Positions 54,340 to 63,931 of a DNA stretch of 64,000 nucleotides are shown here, piece after piece; the stretch's first letter is position 1, and each line of letters begins with the position of its first letter. Below the pieces are notes generated by a model. The model did not search any database, had not been told where the DNA came from, and was given only the letters and a program-made list of their open reading frames with translations. A program made the position numbers and the translations under genes. The stretch spans positions 43,735 through 107,734 of the forward strand of contig NZ_BPFH01000008.1 of NCBI RefSeq assembly GCF_019655435.1, read 5' to 3'. The stretch comes from Jannaschia pagri (GTDB lineage: Bacteria > Pseudomonadota > Alphaproteobacteria > Rhodobacterales > Rhodobacteraceae).

Positions 54340-55776
54340 ATGGCCGACTTTACCGTGACGCGGTTGGACGATGCGACAGATGCCACCTTGCCTGGCCTCA
54401 CCCTGCGCCAAGCGATCCTCGCGGCCAATGCGACCCCTGGGCTGGACGACGTGGTCTTTGCCAGCGATCTGGAAGGGGAGATCGACCTGACGGACGGTGC
54501 GCTTCGCCTCCAGGACGGAACGCGTGTGACGGGCCCTTTTGGGTCGGATGGCACGCCTTTGATCGTCGTGGATGCCCAGGGCAACAGCCGCGTGCTGGAC
54601 GTCAGCGATGAGGGCAGTGTGACGGACCTGTCGCTGCGTGGCGGTCGCGCGGACGAGGGCGGCGGCATTCTTGTGCGCGAGGGGGCGGATCTGACGCTGA
54701 CGAACGTGCACGTATTCGACAATGCGGCGACGTTCTTCGGTGGCGGTCTCTTCGTGGAAGAGACTGCGCGCCTCACCATGACCGGGTCCCGCGTTTTCGA
54801 CAACGAGACGACGGCGTTTGGGTTCACGCCCGGCGGCGGTGGTCTGTTCGCAAGTCCGAGGTCGGTTGTCAGACTGTCCGATAGCAGCTTTGTCGAGAAC
54901 CAGGGCAACGACGGCGGCGGCATTCGGTTTCTAAGCGCGGATGTCACAATCGTGCGGTCAGAGTTTGTGAACAACTACGGGCCCCTTGGTGCCCAGGTGT
55001 CTGGCGGCGACGGTGGGCGTCTGCGGGTCACAGAAACGCTGGTGTCTGGGGGCAGCAGCTATGCGTTCACAGGGCCGTTCTTCGGTCCGATGGATGTGGA
55101 GATCCGCTTGCCGCGCCGCACAGAGGAAGAGTTTGCCGTCTTCGCCGGGGAGGATGCTGACCGGTTCGTGCTCAGCCCCGACAGCGATGCGGATCTTTTT
55201 TATGTTTCGGGCGGGGGCCAGGACACCGTTATCGCGGGCCGGGGCGATGATCGCATCTTCGGTGAGCAGGGCGGCACCGCCGACGATCGCTTTTTCGGTC
55301 GGTCCGGTCGCGACGAACTATCTGGCGATGATGGGAATGACTTTTTGAACGGGGGGCAGGGGGCCGACACCCTGCGCGGCGACGCAGGGAACGACACGTT
55401 GATCGGCGGCAATGACGGGGGCGATGTCCTGATCGGCGGGGACGGCGCGGACGTCTTCGCGTTCTTAGGGTCCCACAGGGCGGAGCAGGGCGCGACCATC
55501 GAAGATTTTGGAACTGGCGACGTGATCGCTTTGGATGATCGCCTGTTTATCGGGACAGCTTTAGCACGGGTTGCCGACGAGAGTTTTGATCCCAGGTCCG
55601 TTACCGAAGCTATGGTGCAGACTGCCCTGTCGTCCGGCGTCATGGAGTACGACGCCGCGACGGGCAGTCTTGCCATCAATCGCCCGCTGGAGGCGGGGCA
55701 GGACGCAAGCCGGATCGAGTTGCTGCGTATCACCCCTGATACGGCCTTGGCAGCGGATGATTTTGTGATTTTCTAA
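54340..55776 (+). CDS. RTX-type calcium-binding, beta-helix-like secreted protein
   Basis: A 478-residue protein with no N-terminal signal peptide, starting MADFTVTRLDDATDATLPGLTLRQAILAANA. That opening is the pattern of parallel beta-helix (pectin-lyase-like) repeats, and GGGILVREGADLTLTNVHVFDN and GGGLFVEETARLTMTGSRVFDN are two consecutive turns. Residues about 290-395 hold RTX nonapeptides (GRGDDRIFG, SGRDELSGDDGNDFLNGGQGADTLRGDAGNDTLIGGNDG). It ends with short acidic/hydrophobic DDFVIF, compatible with a type I secretion signal. Adhesion or polymer binding would be a guess. No type I secretion genes are adjacent. Confidence 0.85.
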   Translation: MADFTVTRLDDATDATLPGLTLRQAILAANATPGLDDVVFASDLEGEIDLTDGALRLQDGTRVTGPFGSDGTPLIVVDAQGNSRVLDVSDEGSVTDLSLRGGRADEGGGILVREGADLTLTNVHVFDNAATFFGGGLFVEETARLTMTGSRVFDNETTAFGFTPGGGGLFASPRSVVRLSDSSFVENQGNDGGGIRFLSADVTIVRSEFVNNYGPLGAQVSGGDGGRLRVTETLVSGGSSYAFTGPFFGPMDVEIRLPRRTEEEFAVFAGEDADRFVLSPDSDADLFYVSGGGQDTVIAGRGDDRIFGEQGGTADDRFFGRSGRDELSGDDGNDFLNGGQGADTLRGDAGNDTLIGGNDGGDVLIGGDGADVFAFLGSHRAEQGATIEDFGTGDVIALDDRLFIGTALARVADESFDPRSVTEAMVQTALSSGVMEYDAATGSLAINRPLEAGQDASRIELLRITPDTALAADDFVIF

Positions 55777-55976
55777 TCGACTGATCCCGGCGAGACGGAC
55801 CTTGCGCCAGCCAGGGGGCCGGGTGTTGTGCAAATCGCCTGGGCACCCCACGGGAACGTGATGCCCTGGTGCGCAGGCGCACGGGGTCTGTGTGCCTGCG
55901 ACGCTTTGTCTTTGCGAGCCGTCGCCTCATATCTTTGGATGTAAGAGCCGCCGATCACACCCAACAGGAGTTTCCC

Positions 55977-56555
55977 ATGATCCGCACTGCTGCCGCTGCC
56001 TTCGCCGCGCTCACGCTGGCCACACCCGTCTTGGCCGATGCCGAGGCCTATGTCCTCGACGCCAGCCACAGCCAAATCATCTTCAGCTATGATCACTTGG
56101 GCTTTTCAACGACCTACGGCATGTTCTCGGGCTTTGAGGGGACGATTAACTTCGACGCCGACGCGCCCGAAAACTCGTCCGTCTCCGTCGAGATGCCGCT
56201 GAGCATGATGTTCACGGGCTGGGAACAGCGAGACGCGCATTTCCAGTCGCCTGACTTCTTGGACGCCGCCGCCAATCAGTTGGTGAGCTTCACCTCCACC
56301 GCGATAGAAGTCACGGGGGAAGATACGGCGCTGATTACGGGCGATCTGACCCTGGGTGGGGTCACCCAATCCATCGTGTTGGACGCCAAACTCAACCAAG
56401 CCGCCGACCACCCGATGCAGAACAAGCCCTGGCTTGGCTTTGACGCGACCACGACCCTCCTGCGGTCGGACTTTGATGCGGGCAACTTCGCGCCCTTCGT
56501 CTCCGACGAGGTGGAGGTGACCATTTCGATTGAGGCGCTGAAGGCCGACGCCTAA
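55977..56555 (+). CDS. YceI-family periplasmic protein
   Basis: A 192-residue protein with a signal peptide (IRTAAAAFAALTLATPVLADA). The lipocalin-like YceI fold is recognised from YVLDASHSQIIFSYDHLGFSTTYGMFSGFEGTINFDADAPENSSVSVEMPL, the RDAHFQSPDFLDAAANQLVSFTSTAIEV block, and GDLTLGGVTQSIVLDAKLNQ. YceI proteins bind isoprenoid-type lipids. CAGGAG precedes the start. A good terminator follows, so it is monocistronic. Confidence 0.94.
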   Translation: MIRTAAAAFAALTLATPVLADAEAYVLDASHSQIIFSYDHLGFSTTYGMFSGFEGTINFDADAPENSSVSVEMPLSMMFTGWEQRDAHFQSPDFLDAAANQLVSFTSTAIEVTGEDTALITGDLTLGGVTQSIVLDAKLNQAADHPMQNKPWLGFDATTTLLRSDFDAGNFAPFVSDEVEVTISIEALKADA

Positions 56556-56580
56556 GGTCAGACGACACGTTTCACACCGA

Positions 56581-56609
56581 GGGCCGTCCAGGATTGGGCG
56601 GCCCTTTTT
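56581..56609 (+). terminator. Rho-independent terminator after the yceI-like gene
   Basis: Stem GGGCCGTCC/GGGCGGCCC (one G-T pair) with a short loop and TTTTT tail. Confidence 0.9.
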
Positions 56610-56776
56610 GTCTGCGCGCCTTGATTTCGAGCGGTTGAACAGGCACGTTCGGCACACCAGAGGAGAGATTTTAGATGGATCAGAGCCACCGGTAATCCGG
56701 TTCCGACGCTTTAGCAGGCGACACGCGCAGCCCGCGCGCCGCTCGACGTGATCCATAGACCTCCAAAGGACATTCC

Positions 56777-57565
56777 ATGCCCAGATTGACTGGTAAGACG
56801 GCCCTCGTGACAGGGGCGGCCCGCGGGATTGGTGCTGCCATCGCCAAGGCCTTCGTTGCCGAAGGCGCCCAAGTCATCGTGACCGACAAAGACGACGAAG
56901 CTGGCCGGGCGACGGCCCAGGATATAGCTGCGCGCTTTCTGCATCTCGATGTCTCCAGCGAGGCCGATTGGCAGGCCATCGCGGAGGCGGTGCCCAGGCT
57001 CGACATTCTCGTGAACAACGCAGGCATCACCGGCTTTGAGGGAGAGGACGGGCCGCCCCCCGCCCATGACCCGGAACACGCCACGCTGGCCGATTGGCGC
57101 GCGGTCCATGCCACGAATTCCGACGGGACCTTCCTTGGCTGTCGCTATGCCATTGGAGCCATGCGAGAGACCGGTGCGGGGTCGATCATCAATATCTCCT
57201 CCCGTTCCGGCATGGTGGGGATCCCTATGGCCGCCGCCTATGCCGCATCGAAGGCGGCGATCCGCAACCATACCAAGACTGTCGCGCTCTATTGTGCGGG
57301 GCAGGGCCTGGCCATCCGCTGCAACTCCATCCACCCGGCGGCCATCATGACCCCTATGTGGGAGCCGATGCTGGGCGATGGGCCAGACCGGGAGGCACGC
57401 GCAGCCGCCTTTGTTGCGGATACGCCAATGCAGCGGTTTGGTCAGCCGGAGGAAGTGGCCGCCCTGGCCGTCATGCTCGCCTCGGACGAGGCGGCCTACG
57501 TGACCGGGACGGAACTCACGATTGACGGCGGTATCCTTGCCGGATCAGCCGCAACGCCCGGCTAG
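56777..57565 (+). CDS. SDR-family NAD(P)-dependent oxidoreductase
   Basis: A 262-residue short-chain dehydrogenase. Coenzyme motif [19 protein letters not shown] at the usual place ([14 protein letters not shown]), the catalytic Ser ([12 protein letters not shown]), and Tyr/Lys of [18 protein letters not shown]; the C-terminal GTELTIDGG completes the classical SDR layout. The pattern is similar to 3-alpha/20-beta hydroxysteroid and cyclopentanol-type dehydrogenases, but the substrate cannot be told from sequence. It is convergent with the acyl-CoA dehydrogenase gene and separated from it by a GC hairpin. Confidence 0.93.
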   Translation: MPRLTGKTALVTGAARGIGAAIAKAFVAEGAQVIVTDKDDEAGRATAQDIAARFLHLDVSSEADWQAIAEAVPRLDILVNNAGITGFEGEDGPPPAHDPEHATLADWRAVHATNSDGTFLGCRYAIGAMRETGAGSIINISSRSGMVGIPMAAAYAASKAAIRNHTKTVALYCAGQGLAIRCNSIHPAAIMTPMWEPMLGDGPDREARAAAFVADTPMQRFGQPEEVAALAVMLASDEAAYVTGTELTIDGGILAGSAATPG

Positions 57566-57572
57566 AACGTTT

Positions 57573-57593
57573 GGGCCGCCCCTGAGGCGGCCC
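57573..57593. terminator. GC hairpin between convergent genes
   Basis: Perfect 8-bp stem GGGCCGCC/GGCGGCCC with loop CCTGA, between the SDR and the acyl-CoA dehydrogenase stops. No T tract on either side, so it could act as a bidirectional, Rho-assisted end. Confidence 0.5.
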
Positions 57594-57602
57594 GCACCCG
57601 CC

Positions 57603-58817
57603 TCAAAAGAAGGCCTGCAACCCCGTCTGCGCCCGCCCCAGGATCAGGGCATGGACATCATGCGTGCCCTCGTAAGTGTTCACCGTCTCCAGGTTCATCA
57701 TGTGACGGATCACGCCATAATCCTCCGAGATCCCGTTCCCGCCGTGCATATCCCGCGCCAGGCGCGCGATGTCCAAAGCCTTGCCGCAATTGTTGCGCTT
57801 CAGGATGGAGATCATTTCCGGCGCCGCGCGCCCCTGATCCATCAGACGACCGACACGCAAGACGCCCTGCAACCCTAGGGCAATCTCTGTCTGCATGTCG
57901 GCCAGCTTTTTCTGGAACAACTGCGTCTGCGCCAGTGGTTTGCCGAATTGCTTGCGATCCATCCCATACTGACGCGCCGCGTGCCAACAGGCCTCGGCCG
58001 CGCCCATGACGCCCCAACCGATGCCGTAACGCGCCCGATTCAAACAGCCGAAAGGTCCCTTGAGGCCCTGCACGCCGGGCAACAGCGCCTCCTCGCTTAC
58101 CTCGACCCCATCCATGACAATCTCGCCAGTAGTCGAGGCGCGCAGACTTTGCTTGCCGGTGATCTTGGGCGCGCTCAGCCCCGCCATCCCTTTTTCCAGG
58201 ATAAACCCACGGATCTTCCCGCCGTGGGCCTCTGACTTGGCCCAAACGACGAAGACATCGGCGAAGGGCGCATTGGAGATCCACATCTTCGATCCGACCA
58301 GGCGATAACCATTCGTCGTCTTCTCGGCGCGCGTCTTCATACCGGCTGGGTCGGATCCGGCATCCGGTTCGGTCAAGCCGAAGCAGCCGATCAACGTGCC
58401 CGCCGCCAATCCCGGCAGGTATTTCTGGCGCTGGGCGTCTGATCCATAGGCATGGATGGGGTACATCACCAAAGAGGATTGCACCGACATCATCGACCGA
58501 TACCCGCTGTCGATGCGTTCAATCTCCCGCGCTACCAACCCATAGGTGACATAGCTGCCGCCCAGACCGCCGTATTCCTCCGGGATTGTGATCCCCAGCA
58601 ATCCGGCGGCGCCCATCTTGGCAAAGATCTCGGGGTTGGCCGTCTCGTTGGCGTAGGCGTCGCGGACGAGGGGCGCGAGGACATCGCCCGCAAAGGCCGC
58701 CGCACCGTCCCGCAAAAGCCGTTCGTCTTCCCCAAGCTGGTCTTCGAGCAGAAAGGGATCGGCCCAATCGAAGGCGGCAAGATCTGGGCCGAAACCCGTG
58801 GCGGCGATATCCTTCAT
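57603..58817 (-). CDS. Glutaryl-CoA dehydrogenase-like acyl-CoA dehydrogenase
   Basis: A 404-residue FAD enzyme; the start [37 protein letters not shown] is chosen over an upstream ATG. The layout fits glutaryl-CoA dehydrogenase: [72 protein letters not shown], the catalytic Glu region in [26 protein letters not shown], and [28 protein letters not shown]. It would convert glutaryl-CoA to crotonyl-CoA in lysine/tryptophan breakdown. It is divergent from coxD; other acyl-CoA substrates are possible. Confidence 0.9.
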   Translation of the reverse strand: MKDIAATGFGPDLAAFDWADPFLLEDQLGEDERLLRDGAAAFAGDVLAPLVRDAYANETANPEIFAKMGAAGLLGITIPEEYGGLGGSYVTYGLVAREIERIDSGYRSMMSVQSSLVMYPIHAYGSDAQRQKYLPGLAAGTLIGCFGLTEPDAGSDPAGMKTRAEKTTNGYRLVGSKMWISNAPFADVFVVWAKSEAHGGKIRGFILEKGMAGLSAPKITGKQSLRASTTGEIVMDGVEVSEEALLPGVQGLKGPFGCLNRARYGIGWGVMGAAEACWHAARQYGMDRKQFGKPLAQTQLFQKKLADMQTEIALGLQGVLRVGRLMDQGRAAPEMISILKRNNCGKALDIARLARDMHGGNGISEDYGVIRHMMNLETVNTYEGTHDVHALILGRAQTGLQAFF

Positions 58818-58929
58818 CGTGTCCTCCGGCACATGTGATCCGTCAGGGGTAAGACTTAAGTCGGGCTTAGGCAACGCGACTGGCTGTCCTGCGGTTGACG
58901 GCGCCCGGTGGGCCATGCCCCATGGCGCC

Positions 58930-59808
58930 ATGACCTCTATCGACGACCTTCAGGCCCAGCTGGCCGATCAGAATTACGTCTGCGGCAGGGCGCTTGCCAC
59001 TGTCGCCTTCCTCGCACTGACCCTGCAGCGGCCGCTGTTTTTGGAGGGGGAGGCCGGGACCGGCAAGACCGAGATCGCCAAGGCCATCGCCGCGGCCTTG
59101 GGGCGCAGGTTGATCCGGTTGCAGTGTTATGAGGGTCTCGATGCGGCCTCTGCGGTCTACGAATGGAACTTTGCCGCCCAAATGATCGCCATCCGCAAGG
59201 CTGAGGCCCTTGGGGGCGAGCCGCCCGATCTCTTCTCCGACGACTTCCTCATCACCCGCCCTCTGCTGGAGGCGATGCGCCCCGACCCGGCGGGCCCCCC
59301 GGTCCTCTTGATCGATGAAATCGACCGGACAGACGCGCCCTTCGAAGCGTTTCTGCTGGAAGCCCTGTCGGACTACCAGGTCACCATTCCAGAAACCGGC
59401 ACGGTCAAGGCCCCGGCACCGCCCATTGTGATCCTGACCTCCAACCGCACGCGCGAGGTCCATGACGCTCTGAAACGCCGGTGCCTCTATCACTGGGTCG
59501 ACTACCCCGACCACGCCCGTGAGATGGAGATCCTCTCGGCCCGCGCCCCCGAAGCGGCCCGAGCCCTCAGCGCTGAGGTCGTGGCCTTTGTCCAAGCCCT
59601 GCGCGGTGAGGATCTGTTCAAAAAGCCGGGCGTCGCGGAAACCATCGACTGGGCGAAATGCCTGCTGGCGCTCGACATCATTGACCTGTCGCCCGAGGTG
59701 ATCTCCGACACGCTCGGCGCCCTGCTGAAATACCAAGACGACATCCAAAAGGTCGAAGGCGCCGAGGCGAAACGTATTCTCGATGAGGTCCGGGCGGAAA
59801 TGGCGTGA
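58930..59808 (+). CDS. coxD: MoxR-type AAA+ ATPase CoxD
   Basis: A 292-residue ATPase that in CO-dehydrogenase clusters helps insert copper/sulfur into the molybdenum site. Walker A is GEAGTGKT (residues 40-47), Walker [12 protein letters not shown], sensor 1 [18 protein letters not shown]. The N-terminal [39 protein letters not shown] matches CoxD-like MoxR proteins. The ATG at 58930 is chosen; another ATG 15 bp upstream is possible and neither has a strong ribosome site. A repeat element separates it from coxE. The gene order coxD-coxE-XdhC supports a molybdenum hydroxylase maturation role. Confidence 0.9.
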   Translation: MTSIDDLQAQLADQNYVCGRALATVAFLALTLQRPLFLEGEAGTGKTEIAKAIAAALGRRLIRLQCYEGLDAASAVYEWNFAAQMIAIRKAEALGGEPPDLFSDDFLITRPLLEAMRPDPAGPPVLLIDEIDRTDAPFEAFLLEALSDYQVTIPETGTVKAPAPPIVILTSNRTREVHDALKRRCLYHWVDYPDHAREMEILSARAPEAARALSAEVVAFVQALRGEDLFKKPGVAETIDWAKCLLALDIIDLSPEVISDTLGALLKYQDDIQKVEGAEAKRILDEVRAEMA

Positions 59809-59825
59809 TGCGCATCTCTTTCTTC

Positions 59826-59869
59826 TCGGCTCAAATATCTCTGGGGGGTCTGGGGGGCTAGCCCCCCAG
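59826..59869 (-). repeat. Rhodobacterales-type intergenic repeat (copy 3, inverse orientation)
   Basis: Ends in the perfect palindrome GGGGGGCTAGCCCCCC (59852-59867, extended to 59850-59869). An ATATTTGAGC core and A/G-rich end are seen on the minus strand. The order is the reverse of copy 2. It lies between coxD and coxE and could lower coxE expression. Confidence 0.6.
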
Positions 59870-59878
59870 CCTTGGCCC

Positions 59879-61105
59879 ATGCAGCTGCCCTCCCTCGACC
59901 TTCCCGACGATCCCAAACTGGCGGGTAATATCGCCCACTTCGCCGCTGCGCTGCGTCGAGCCGGTGTGCCAGCAGGGCCCGACCGCCTTATTCTCGCGAT
60001 CCGCGCGGTGACGGCGGCGGGTTTCACCGACAAAGACGATTTCTTCCATACCTTGGAGGCCGTCTTCGTGCAGCGGCCCGAACACCGGGCCACGTTCGCG
60101 CAGCTCTTCCGTCTGTATTGGCGCGACCCCCGGTATTTGGAGCACATGATGGGCATGCTCAGTCCCATGGTGTCGGGCGTGCAAGATGACCACGCGGCCA
60201 AGCCCGCCGAAAAGCGCGCCGCCCAAGCCCTGCTCAATCAGTTGGATCTGCCTGAGACCGACGTAGAGGACGGGCAAGAGCTGGACATCGACGCCTCGGC
60301 CACGGCGTCCGGGCAGGAGCGGTTGAAGACCCTGGATTTTGAACAAATGTCCGGCGCGGAAATGGCCGAGGCGCTGAAGATGCTGGCGACCCTACAGCTG
60401 CCGGTGCCCCCCTTGCCCAGTCGTCGGCGGAGCCCTGCCACCCAAGGCAAGGTGGATCGTCGCGCGACCCTGCGGGCGGCCCTACGGCGCGGTGATTTGG
60501 CCACCTTGCGCCACAGCGCACCGCGCACGCGCTGGCCCAATCTGGTGGCGCTCTGCGATATCTCGGGGTCCATGTCGTCCTACAGCCGCGCGCTTTTGCA
60601 TTTTCTGCACGCGGTCTCCAACCGCCAGGGGCAGGGCTGGGCCGAGGTCCATGGCTTCACCTTCGGGACCCGGCTGACGAACATCACGCGGCATTTGCGC
60701 ACCCGCGATGTGGATGCCGCCCTCGCCGCCGCCGGGGCCGAGGCCCAGGACTGGGAGGGGGGCACCCGCATTGGTGAAGCGCTCCACGCGTTCAACCGTG
60801 ACTGGTCCCGGCGCGTCTTGGGGCAGGGGGCCATCGTTTTGCTGGTGACCGATGGGTTGGATCGCGGCGAGGCGGACCAACTGGCCTTTGAGGCCCGGCG
60901 ATTGCATCTGACGGCGCGCCGGGTGATCTGGCTCAACCCGTTGCTTCGGTGGGACGGCTTCGCGCCGAAGGCGGCGGGCATCCGTGCGTTGCTGCCACAC
61001 GTTGACAGCCTCCGGCCAGGCCATTCCATTGCCTCGCTGGAGGGGCTGGCCGACATGCTGAGCCGCCCAGACGACCCAGGCGCCTTAGCGCGGTTGAGGG
61101 GCTAA
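59879..61105 (+). CDS. coxE: VWA-domain protein CoxE
   Basis: A 408-residue protein that works with CoxD in maturation of CO-dehydrogenase-type enzymes. The N-terminal half is helical (NIAHFAAALRRAGVPAGPDRLILAIRAV, TLEAVFVQRPEHRATFAQLFRLYWRD). A linker follows (MSGAEMAEALKMLATLQLPVPPLPSRRRSPATQGKVDRRATLRAALRRGD). The von Willebrand A domain then has the MIDAS motif DISGSMSSYSRALLHFLH, with GGTRIGEALHAFNRDW and LLVTDGLDRGEADQL further on. The ATG at 59879 is used; upstream sequence belongs to the repeat element. Confidence 0.92.
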   Translation: MQLPSLDLPDDPKLAGNIAHFAAALRRAGVPAGPDRLILAIRAVTAAGFTDKDDFFHTLEAVFVQRPEHRATFAQLFRLYWRDPRYLEHMMGMLSPMVSGVQDDHAAKPAEKRAAQALLNQLDLPETDVEDGQELDIDASATASGQERLKTLDFEQMSGAEMAEALKMLATLQLPVPPLPSRRRSPATQGKVDRRATLRAALRRGDLATLRHSAPRTRWPNLVALCDISGSMSSYSRALLHFLHAVSNRQGQGWAEVHGFTFGTRLTNITRHLRTRDVDAALAAAGAEAQDWEGGTRIGEALHAFNRDWSRRVLGQGAIVLLVTDGLDRGEADQLAFEARRLHLTARRVIWLNPLLRWDGFAPKAAGIRALLPHVDSLRPGHSIASLEGLADMLSRPDDPGALARLRG

Positions 61106-61178
61106 AGCGCAGATTCCGGGTCGGCGGAAGCTCGGCGCCTCGGCACGGTGAAGGGGTCACCGCAAGAAGGACGATCCC

Positions 61179-61652
61179 ATGCACTTCCTCCCCTATGACC
61201 CCGACTTTGTCCGCCAGATGCGGGCGGGCGGCCCGGACGCCAATGGCCAAGTTGCGGAACGTGCCATCAGCGACGGGTAAGGGAAGCCATGTCGGTCTTG
61301 CCTGTGCAACATCGAGGCGGGCGAGGGCATGCTGATCCTCGCCGCGCGGCCCTTTCCGGCGCTTCAACCTTACGCGGAACTCGGGCCGATCTTCCTCCAT
61401 CAGAAGGCTTGCAAAGCGTGGGAGGGACCAGGCCGTCCGCCAATCCTGCGGACGTCACCCGACTACCTGGTCAAAGGCTATACCTCCGACCATCGGATCC
61501 GGTACGGCACCGGTGATATCGTTGCATCCGGCGACTTGGACCATGCCATCGCAGATCGCTTGGCCCGTCCGGATATCGCCTTCGTCGATGTGCGGTCCGC
61601 ACGCAACAATTGCTTTCTGACACGGGTGCGCGCTGAAATCTTGACGGCATGA
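61179..61652 (+). pseudogene. DUF1203 gene interrupted by an in-frame TAA
   Basis: From ATG 61179 the frame reads MHFLPYDPDFVRQMRAGGPD...VAERAISDG, then a TAA at 61278-61280. It then continues in the same frame with GKPCRSCLCNIEAGEGMLILAARPF, YAELGPIFLHQKACKAW, SPDYLVKGYTSDHRIRYGTGDIV and DVRSARNNCFLTRVRAEILTA before a normal stop. Both sides match DUF1203, where the family reads about SDGxGxPCRHCL at this place, so TAA replaces one codon. No frameshift is present. It is a recent nonsense mutation or a sequencing error; the fragment after 61329 has its own ATG. DUF1203 function is unknown. Confidence 0.8.
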
Positions 61653-61854
61653 AGCATGGGCATCCTGGCTCGGGACCATCCGAATGATGGGGTTTCCTGG
61701 CCAGTGTCCCACGCGCGACGGGCGGCCTGCGGACAATCACCTGCCGCGCCCTGCGACCTAGGTCGCGTCGGCCCTCTGCCGATCAGCCTTGCGACCGCGG
61801 GCGGGCTTGTCCATCCTGTCGTCTGCGGACCAGCGAGCGAACGGGAGGCGCGCG

Positions 61855-62835
61855 ATGACCCCATTAGACGACGCGCCCCGCGCGGCGCTGGAGTGGCACC
61901 GGCAAGGCAAGGGCGCGGCCCTGGCGACCGTGATCCAGACCTGGGGCAGTGCGCCGCGTCCCTTGGGCGCGCAACTGGCGATTTCCCAGGATGCCGATCT
62001 GGTTGGGTCTGTCTCCGGTGGCTGCGTCGAGGGCGCGGTGGTGGCCGAGGCCCTTGACGCGATGCCCGCAGCCGGGGGCGACGGACAGCACCGCATTCTG
62101 GAGTACGGCGTCAGCGACGATGAGGCCTTCGCCGTCGGCTTAGCCTGCGGTGGAACCATCCGCATCTTACTAGAGCCCGTCGGTGGGACCTTGCCCGAGG
62201 CTTTGCTGGCCGATCTGGTGGAACGGCGCGCCCGGTCGCAGCCGGTGGGGCAGGCCGTGAACCTGACCACAGGCGCCACGGCCTTGCGGGGCGAAGCGGC
62301 GGTTGCGGACCGGCTCCGGACCGATCGCAGCGGTTTGGATGAGGACGGCGAGACCTTCGTGACGCTGCATGCGCCGCCCTTGCGCCTGGCGGTTGTGGGC
62401 GGCGTCCACATCGCCCAGGCGTTGGTGCCCATGGCGCGCATAGCAGGCTATGCGCCCACGGTGATCGACCCGCGCGAGGCCTTTGCCGCGCCCGCGCGCT
62501 TTCCGGACACGCCACTGGTCCATGATTGGCCTGACGAAGCGATGTCAGCCTTTGCCCCCGATGCCCGAACGGCGGTGGTTCTCCTGACCCATGATCCCAA
62601 GCTGGATGATCCGGCCCTGATCGAGGCACTGCGGTCGCCTGCGTTTTACGTCGGCGCGCTCGGCTCCACGCGGACGCATGCCAAGCGCGTCGCGCGTCTG
62701 CAGGCGGCCAGGCTGACGGAAGCTGAGATCGCGCGGATCGACGCGCCAATCGGTCTCGACATCGGATCAAAGACGCCGGGCGAAATCGCCGTGGCGATCC
62801 TTGCGGCCATGACCGCCGCGCTGCGGCAGGGGTAG
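61855..62835 (+). CDS. XdhC/CoxI-family molybdenum hydroxylase maturation protein
   Basis: A 326-residue protein starting MTPLDDAPRAALEWHRQGKG with GGGAGG before the ATG. The N-terminal XdhC part has ATVIQTWGSAPRPLGAQLAIS and VGSVSGGCVEGAVVAEA, and LACGGTIRILLEPV. The C-terminal Rossmann-type domain begins LAVVGGVHIAQALVPMA and includes VVLLTHDPKLDDPALIEALRS, FYVGALGSTRTHAKR and GLDIGSKTPGEIAVAIL. XdhC proteins sulfurate and deliver molybdopterin cofactor to xanthine dehydrogenase/CODH-type enzymes. It is five bases upstream of the MoeA-like gene. Confidence 0.92.
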   Translation: MTPLDDAPRAALEWHRQGKGAALATVIQTWGSAPRPLGAQLAISQDADLVGSVSGGCVEGAVVAEALDAMPAAGGDGQHRILEYGVSDDEAFAVGLACGGTIRILLEPVGGTLPEALLADLVERRARSQPVGQAVNLTTGATALRGEAAVADRLRTDRSGLDEDGETFVTLHAPPLRLAVVGGVHIAQALVPMARIAGYAPTVIDPREAFAAPARFPDTPLVHDWPDEAMSAFAPDARTAVVLLTHDPKLDDPALIEALRSPAFYVGALGSTRTHAKRVARLQAARLTEAEIARIDAPIGLDIGSKTPGEIAVAILAAMTAALRQG

Positions 62836-62840
62836 GCGCC

Positions 62841-63815
62841 TTGCGCTTCGGAGAGGTGCCCCTGGCCGCCGCTGAGGGGGCGATCCTCGCCCATTCGGTG
62901 GTGATCCCGGGTGGTCGTCTGCGCAAAGGCGCAGTTCTGAGTGCCCAAGACCTGGAGCATCTGGCCGCTGCCGGTGTCGACCGGATCACCGTCGCCCAAT
63001 TGCAGCCTGGGGATGTGCCAGAGAATGCCGCCGCCGCCCGCCTGGCCCAGGCGCTCTGCGGCCAAGGGCTAGAGGTGCGAGAAGCCTTCACGGGCCGCGC
63101 AAACCTCCATGCGACTGGCCCAGGGGTGTTGCGCGTGGATCCTGATGCCATCGCAGCCGTGAACGCTGTCGACCCCATGATCACCGTGGCCACCCTGCCG
63201 GAATGGCAGCGCATGGAACCGGGCACCATGGCCGCGACGATCAAGATCATTTCCTATGCCGTGCCAGAGACCGCGTTGGCCCGCGCCTGCGAGGCTGCGA
63301 CCGGCGCCTTGGCCAGGGCGGCGCCGACAGTCTCCCAGGCCGATTTGATCGTGACCACCCTAGACGGCGCGCCCACGGGGGCCGAGGCGATAATCGCCCG
63401 GCTTCAGCGTTTTGGCGTGGCCTGCACGGTGCAGGAAGTCCCGCACCGGACCGAAGCTCTGTCCCAGGCCCTTGCCCGCGCCCAGGCCCCGCTGCGGCTG
63501 ATACTGACCGCGTCGGCGACGTCGGACCCGCTCGATGTGGGGCCCGCCGCTCTGACAGAGGCTGGCGGGCGCCTGACGCGCTTTGGAATGCCTGTGGATC
63601 CGGGCAATCTGTTGTTTCTGGGCGATCTTTCCGATGCCTGTGTGGTCGGCTTGCCGGGCTGTGCGCGATCTCCTGCGTTGAACGGCGCGGATTGGGTGCT
63701 GGAGCGGGTGATCTGCGGCGTGCCGGTCACGGACGCGGATATCGCGGGCATGGGCGTTGGGGGGTTGCTCAAGGAGATTCCGACCCGGCCCCAGCCCCGC
63801 GAACGTCGTCGTTGA
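62841..63815 (+). CDS. MoeA-like molybdopterin-binding protein (single domain)
   Basis: A 324-residue protein with TTG start at 62841, chosen because the product then opens MRFGEVPLAAAEGAILAHSVVIPGGRLRKGAVLSAQDLEHLAAAGVDRITVAQL, as in homologues, and AGGGGTAGG precedes it. The molybdopterin-binding fold is seen around LILTASATSDPLDVGPAAL and GGRLTRFGMPVDPGNLLFLGDL. In many alphaproteobacteria this domain is fused to a MobA-like nucleotidyltransferase (MocA); no such part follows here. It is in the XdhC/CoxDE group and presumably serves the molybdenum enzyme that starts at the right edge. Confidence 0.85.
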   Translation: MRFGEVPLAAAEGAILAHSVVIPGGRLRKGAVLSAQDLEHLAAAGVDRITVAQLQPGDVPENAAAARLAQALCGQGLEVREAFTGRANLHATGPGVLRVDPDAIAAVNAVDPMITVATLPEWQRMEPGTMAATIKIISYAVPETALARACEAATGALARAAPTVSQADLIVTTLDGAPTGAEAIIARLQRFGVACTVQEVPHRTEALSQALARAQAPLRLILTASATSDPLDVGPAALTEAGGRLTRFGMPVDPGNLLFLGDLSDACVVGLPGCARSPALNGADWVLERVICGVPVTDADIAGMGVGGLLKEIPTRPQPRERRR

Positions 63816-63931
63816 CCCTGCATCCTGCCTATTGCTGCAACCGTGCGTCGGACCCGCGACCAAAGGAGTAGTTCTCAGGTCCAGGTCCCTGTGCTTGTCT
63901 GCTGTCAACGAACAGGGAGGAGTTGGCAGAG

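Noticed and set aside
61278..61280. Recoding of the internal stop in the DUF1203 gene as selenocysteine
   Set aside because: The codon is TAA, not TGA, and no SECIS-type hairpin was seen.
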